Under the pieces are notes generated by a model. It had not been told where the DNA came from. It did no database searches and saw nothing but the letters and a program-made list of their open reading frames with translations. Below are positions 41,534-42,662 of a DNA stretch of 42,662 nucleotides, in pieces. The translations under genes were made by a program, and so were the position numbers. The stretch covers positions 1 to 42,662 of IMG/VR virus record IMGVR_UViG_3300009091_000025, one strand, 5' to 3'. This DNA is from a virus. The number at the start of each line of letters is the position of its first letter. Positions within the stretch are counted from its first letter, which is position 1.

Positions 41534-41567
41534 AAATCAGGGAGGGATTTTAACCCCTCCCTGATTT
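41534..41567 (-). terminator. Terminator hairpin downstream of the leftward gene
   Basis: A perfect 13-bp stem (AAATCAGGGAGGG with its complement) surrounds an 8-base loop. On the minus strand the arm ends in GATTTTT, giving a short U-tract. It lies about 40 bases past the stop of the leftward gene and shares the GGGAGGG core of the hairpins at 15068 and 41174. Confidence 0.75.
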
Positions 41568-41574
41568 ATAGACT

Positions 41575-41599
41575 GGCTGGAAACTTCGGCCAGGAGCAG
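41575..41599 (-). repeat. Inverted, partial copy of the terminal 33-bp repeat
   Basis: GGCTGGAAACTTCGGCCAG here equals the reverse complement of the repeat units at 42556 onward except for one missing T, and is followed by GAGCAG as in those units. It and the tandem array therefore bracket the leftward gene in opposite orientation. Confidence 0.7.
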
Positions 41600-41605
41600 A
41601 AAAAA

Positions 41606-42082
41606 TTAAGCCTGCTCTGCTTTCTTTGCCTGCTCTGCCTGCTCCTGCTCCTGTGCTTTCAGCATCATTTCGATGTATTTTTCAACGTCATCGCTGAATT
41701 TTACAACCATATCAGCGGGGGAGGTGGGAGCAGTGGGAGGCGTCAATATTGCATCCCGGCTTAAGCAAGCCTCATTTGAAATCCTGGCATATTCGACGGC
41801 CTGTGCCAGCCTTGCAACAGGGAGTGTAATTACTTTATCTTTCAGGCTGGCAGGGATATTTTTCACCTGAATTTTATCGCCCAAAAGGATTAACTTTTCA
41901 ATGGACTTGCTACCAAAGAAAGCGGTAACATGAGGGAGGCTGGCAGTAACAGAGGCAGAGGTGGGAGAAGAGGTTAACACTCCCTGTGCTTTGCTGAGGA
42001 GGTCTGAATTAACCTCCCCTTTTTCGTCCTTGAAAAAGTTTGTCTTGAAATCTAAAACAAACGGCTTAATCTTTTCTGTCAT
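41606..42082 (-). CDS. Hypothetical leftward protein, 158 residues
   Basis: This is the only convincing minus-strand gene in the window. On its strand, AAGGGAG lies about 9 bases before the ATG. The protein begins MTEKIKPFVLDFKTNFFKDE and has a helical middle (DKVITLPVARLAQAVEYARI). A Pro/Thr linker (TPPTAPTSPADM) precedes a helix ending in a low-complexity Glu/Gln/Ala/Lys tail (KAQEQEQAEQAKKAEQA). There is no membrane segment or enzyme motif. It is followed by a leftward terminator and preceded by a promoter candidate at 42433-42460, so it is a separate transcription unit, perhaps regulatory or early. Not recognised. Confidence 0.65.
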   Translation of the reverse strand: MTEKIKPFVLDFKTNFFKDEKGEVNSDLLSKAQGVLTSSPTSASVTASLPHVTAFFGSKSIEKLILLGDKIQVKNIPASLKDKVITLPVARLAQAVEYARISNEACLSRDAILTPPTAPTSPADMVVKFSDDVEKYIEMMLKAQEQEQAEQAKKAEQA

Positions 42083-42180
42083 GATATAAACTCCCTTCAG
42101 ATATTAGGGTTAATCAACTAAGAGTAAATTTTAACCCCTCAGAAAAATTTACAATCTAATTAGGGATTAATCGAATAATC

Positions 42181-42211
42181 TCACAATTTAATCCCATGAA
42201 AAAAATTGTGA
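42181..42211. repeat. Perfect 9-bp inverted repeat, possible operator
   Basis: TCACAATTT and AAATTGTGA are exact inverted arms separated by 13 bases. They lie about 100 bases upstream of the leftward gene, where a repressor or activator could bind. Confidence 0.5.
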
Positions 42212-42432
42212 AATCTAAGATAATCTAATAATCTCCCGATATATCACATGAGGATTGTGTCATGTTTACTCGTTAGTTATTTTCAAAAAATAGCCTCATG
42301 TTTCCATGAAAGAAAAATCAGGCACAGATAAACTGATTTTTTGGGCAAGGGATTTCTTTTCTGAAATCACAAAAAAGAAATTTGTCTTGAAATCCCGGCT
42401 ATTTTTTGTTATCAATGTGCTGTGCTGAGATA

Positions 42433-42460
42433 ATCTTACCATTAACGGATATCCTGTCAA
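42433..42460 (-). promoter_or_regulatory. Leftward sigma-70-like promoter candidate
   Basis: On the minus strand a perfect -35 TTGACA is followed, after 16 bases, by TAAGAT (4/6 match to TATAAT). It points toward the leftward gene 350 bases away, so the transcript would have a long leader. Confidence 0.5.
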
Positions 42461-42555
42461 GGGTAAAATAAATTTCTTTTTGGAGTAATTTTTTTTAAAA
42501 TTTTCGCTTATTTACTCGCTTAACGCCTGCTCCTTTCATTTAAAATACAATCCAG

Positions 42556-42662
42556 CCTGCTCCCGGCTGGCTGGCCGAAAGTTTCCAGCCTGCTCCCGGC
42601 TGGCTGGCCGAAAGTTTCCAGCCTGCTCCCGGCTGGCTGGCCGAAAGTTTCCAGCCTGCTCC
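42556..42662 (+). repeat. 33-bp tandem repeat at window end
   Basis: Three identical 33-base copies (starting 42556, 42589 and 42622) and eight bases of a fourth run off the window; TCCAG before the first copy matches the unit's end. Each unit is GC-rich and begins CCTGCTCCCGGCTGG. It contains internal palindromic parts (GGCTGG and CCAGCC, GGCC) able to form hairpins. There are no variable spacers. Exact identity of copies shows recent amplification or strong homogenisation. Confidence 0.95.

Larger units (their letters stand above)
41011..41605. other. Non-coding, repeat-rich intergenic region
   Basis: No convincing gene was seen. The stretch is AT-rich with embedded C/G runs. It holds three degenerate copies of a 22-23 base element (41025-41047, 41080-41101, 41107-41128), two copies of AAATTTGTATCC (41231, 41313), two copies of CACGAAAATAATTTTC (41257, 41381), three hairpins (listed separately) and an inverted copy of the terminal 33-bp repeat (41575-41599). 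It divides the rightward late genes from a leftward gene. A regulatory or replication-origin role is possible but unproven. Confidence 0.6.
42083..42554. other. AT-rich upstream region of the leftward gene
   Basis: No well-supported gene is present. It contains a perfect 9-bp inverted repeat (42181-42211), several ATAATCT repeats (near 42175, 42220 and 42429), a sigma-70-like leftward promoter candidate, and a short stretch on the minus strand that repeats the start of the leftward gene (DFKTNFF coding sequence near 42377-42391). Confidence 0.5.

Noticed and set aside
41358-41564. 68-codon plus-strand frame in the intergenic region
   Set aside because: It spans hairpins and repeats, has no ribosome-binding site and reads as low-complexity Lys/Asn/Tyr sequence.
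42556-42662. CRISPR array
   Set aside because: The 33-bp units are directly adjacent and identical, with no spacers and no cas genes.

Overview
The window looks like the late (packaging, virion and lysis) module of an AT-rich, long-tailed double-stranded DNA phage (Caudoviricetes, siphovirus-like). The order terminase, portal, protease-scaffold, capsid, neck, tail tube, tail chaperone, tape measure, hub, fibre, lysis is diagnostic. No tail sheath, integrase, replication gene, tRNA or CRISPR array was seen. The 1504-residue tape measure implies a tail of roughly 0.22 micrometre. The endolysin is a GH25 muramidase, so the host has peptidoglycan. I cannot name the host. Almost all genes read rightward and overlap or abut.

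Layout. (1) 2-3223: small accessory genes, namely a zinc metallopeptidase-like protein cut by the window edge, several mini zinc-finger proteins, a DNA methyltransferase with an atypical motif IV, and a candidate small terminase subunit. (2) 3220-8805: a sugar-tailoring island (sugar C-methyltransferase, three glycosyltransferases, two further SAM methyltransferases, two small proteins) whose last gene shares a base with the large terminase. (3) 8805-15052: large terminase, portal, an HNH endonuclease, protease-scaffold with a likely nested scaffold start, decoration-like protein and major capsid protein, closed by a hairpin. (4) 15137-20750: neck and tail-tube genes with a further glycosyltransferase in the middle, closed by a strong terminator. 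(5) 20862-32885: tail assembly chaperone with a -1 frameshift site, tape measure, minor tail protein, two paralogous hub proteins (the second fused to a probable beta-propeller) and a C1q-like fibre. (6) 32951-35485: three membrane/coiled-coil proteins, a small protein and the GH25 endolysin. (7) 35493-40985: accessory virion-type genes ending in a 1194-residue protein with about 39 copies of a 14-residue repeat, closed by a textbook terminator. (8) 40986-42662: two non-coding, repeat-rich stretches around one leftward gene, with leftward terminators and a promoter candidate; the window ends inside a 33-bp tandem repeat.

How the parts work together: the terminase, portal and capsid genes build and fill the head. 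The neck, tube, chaperone and tape-measure genes build the tail. The hub, propeller, C1q fibre and repeat fibre probably recognise the host. The lysis cassette releases progeny. The least conventional feature is that a sugar-modification pathway is wired into the structural operon at two places. The simplest reading is that the phage glycosylates, and methylates the glycans on, its own virion or the host envelope, timed with late expression. This is inference from gene order and family membership. The other main points are the frameshifted tail chaperone, the nested scaffold start, the giant repeat fibre and the repeat-rich leftward locus at the right end.
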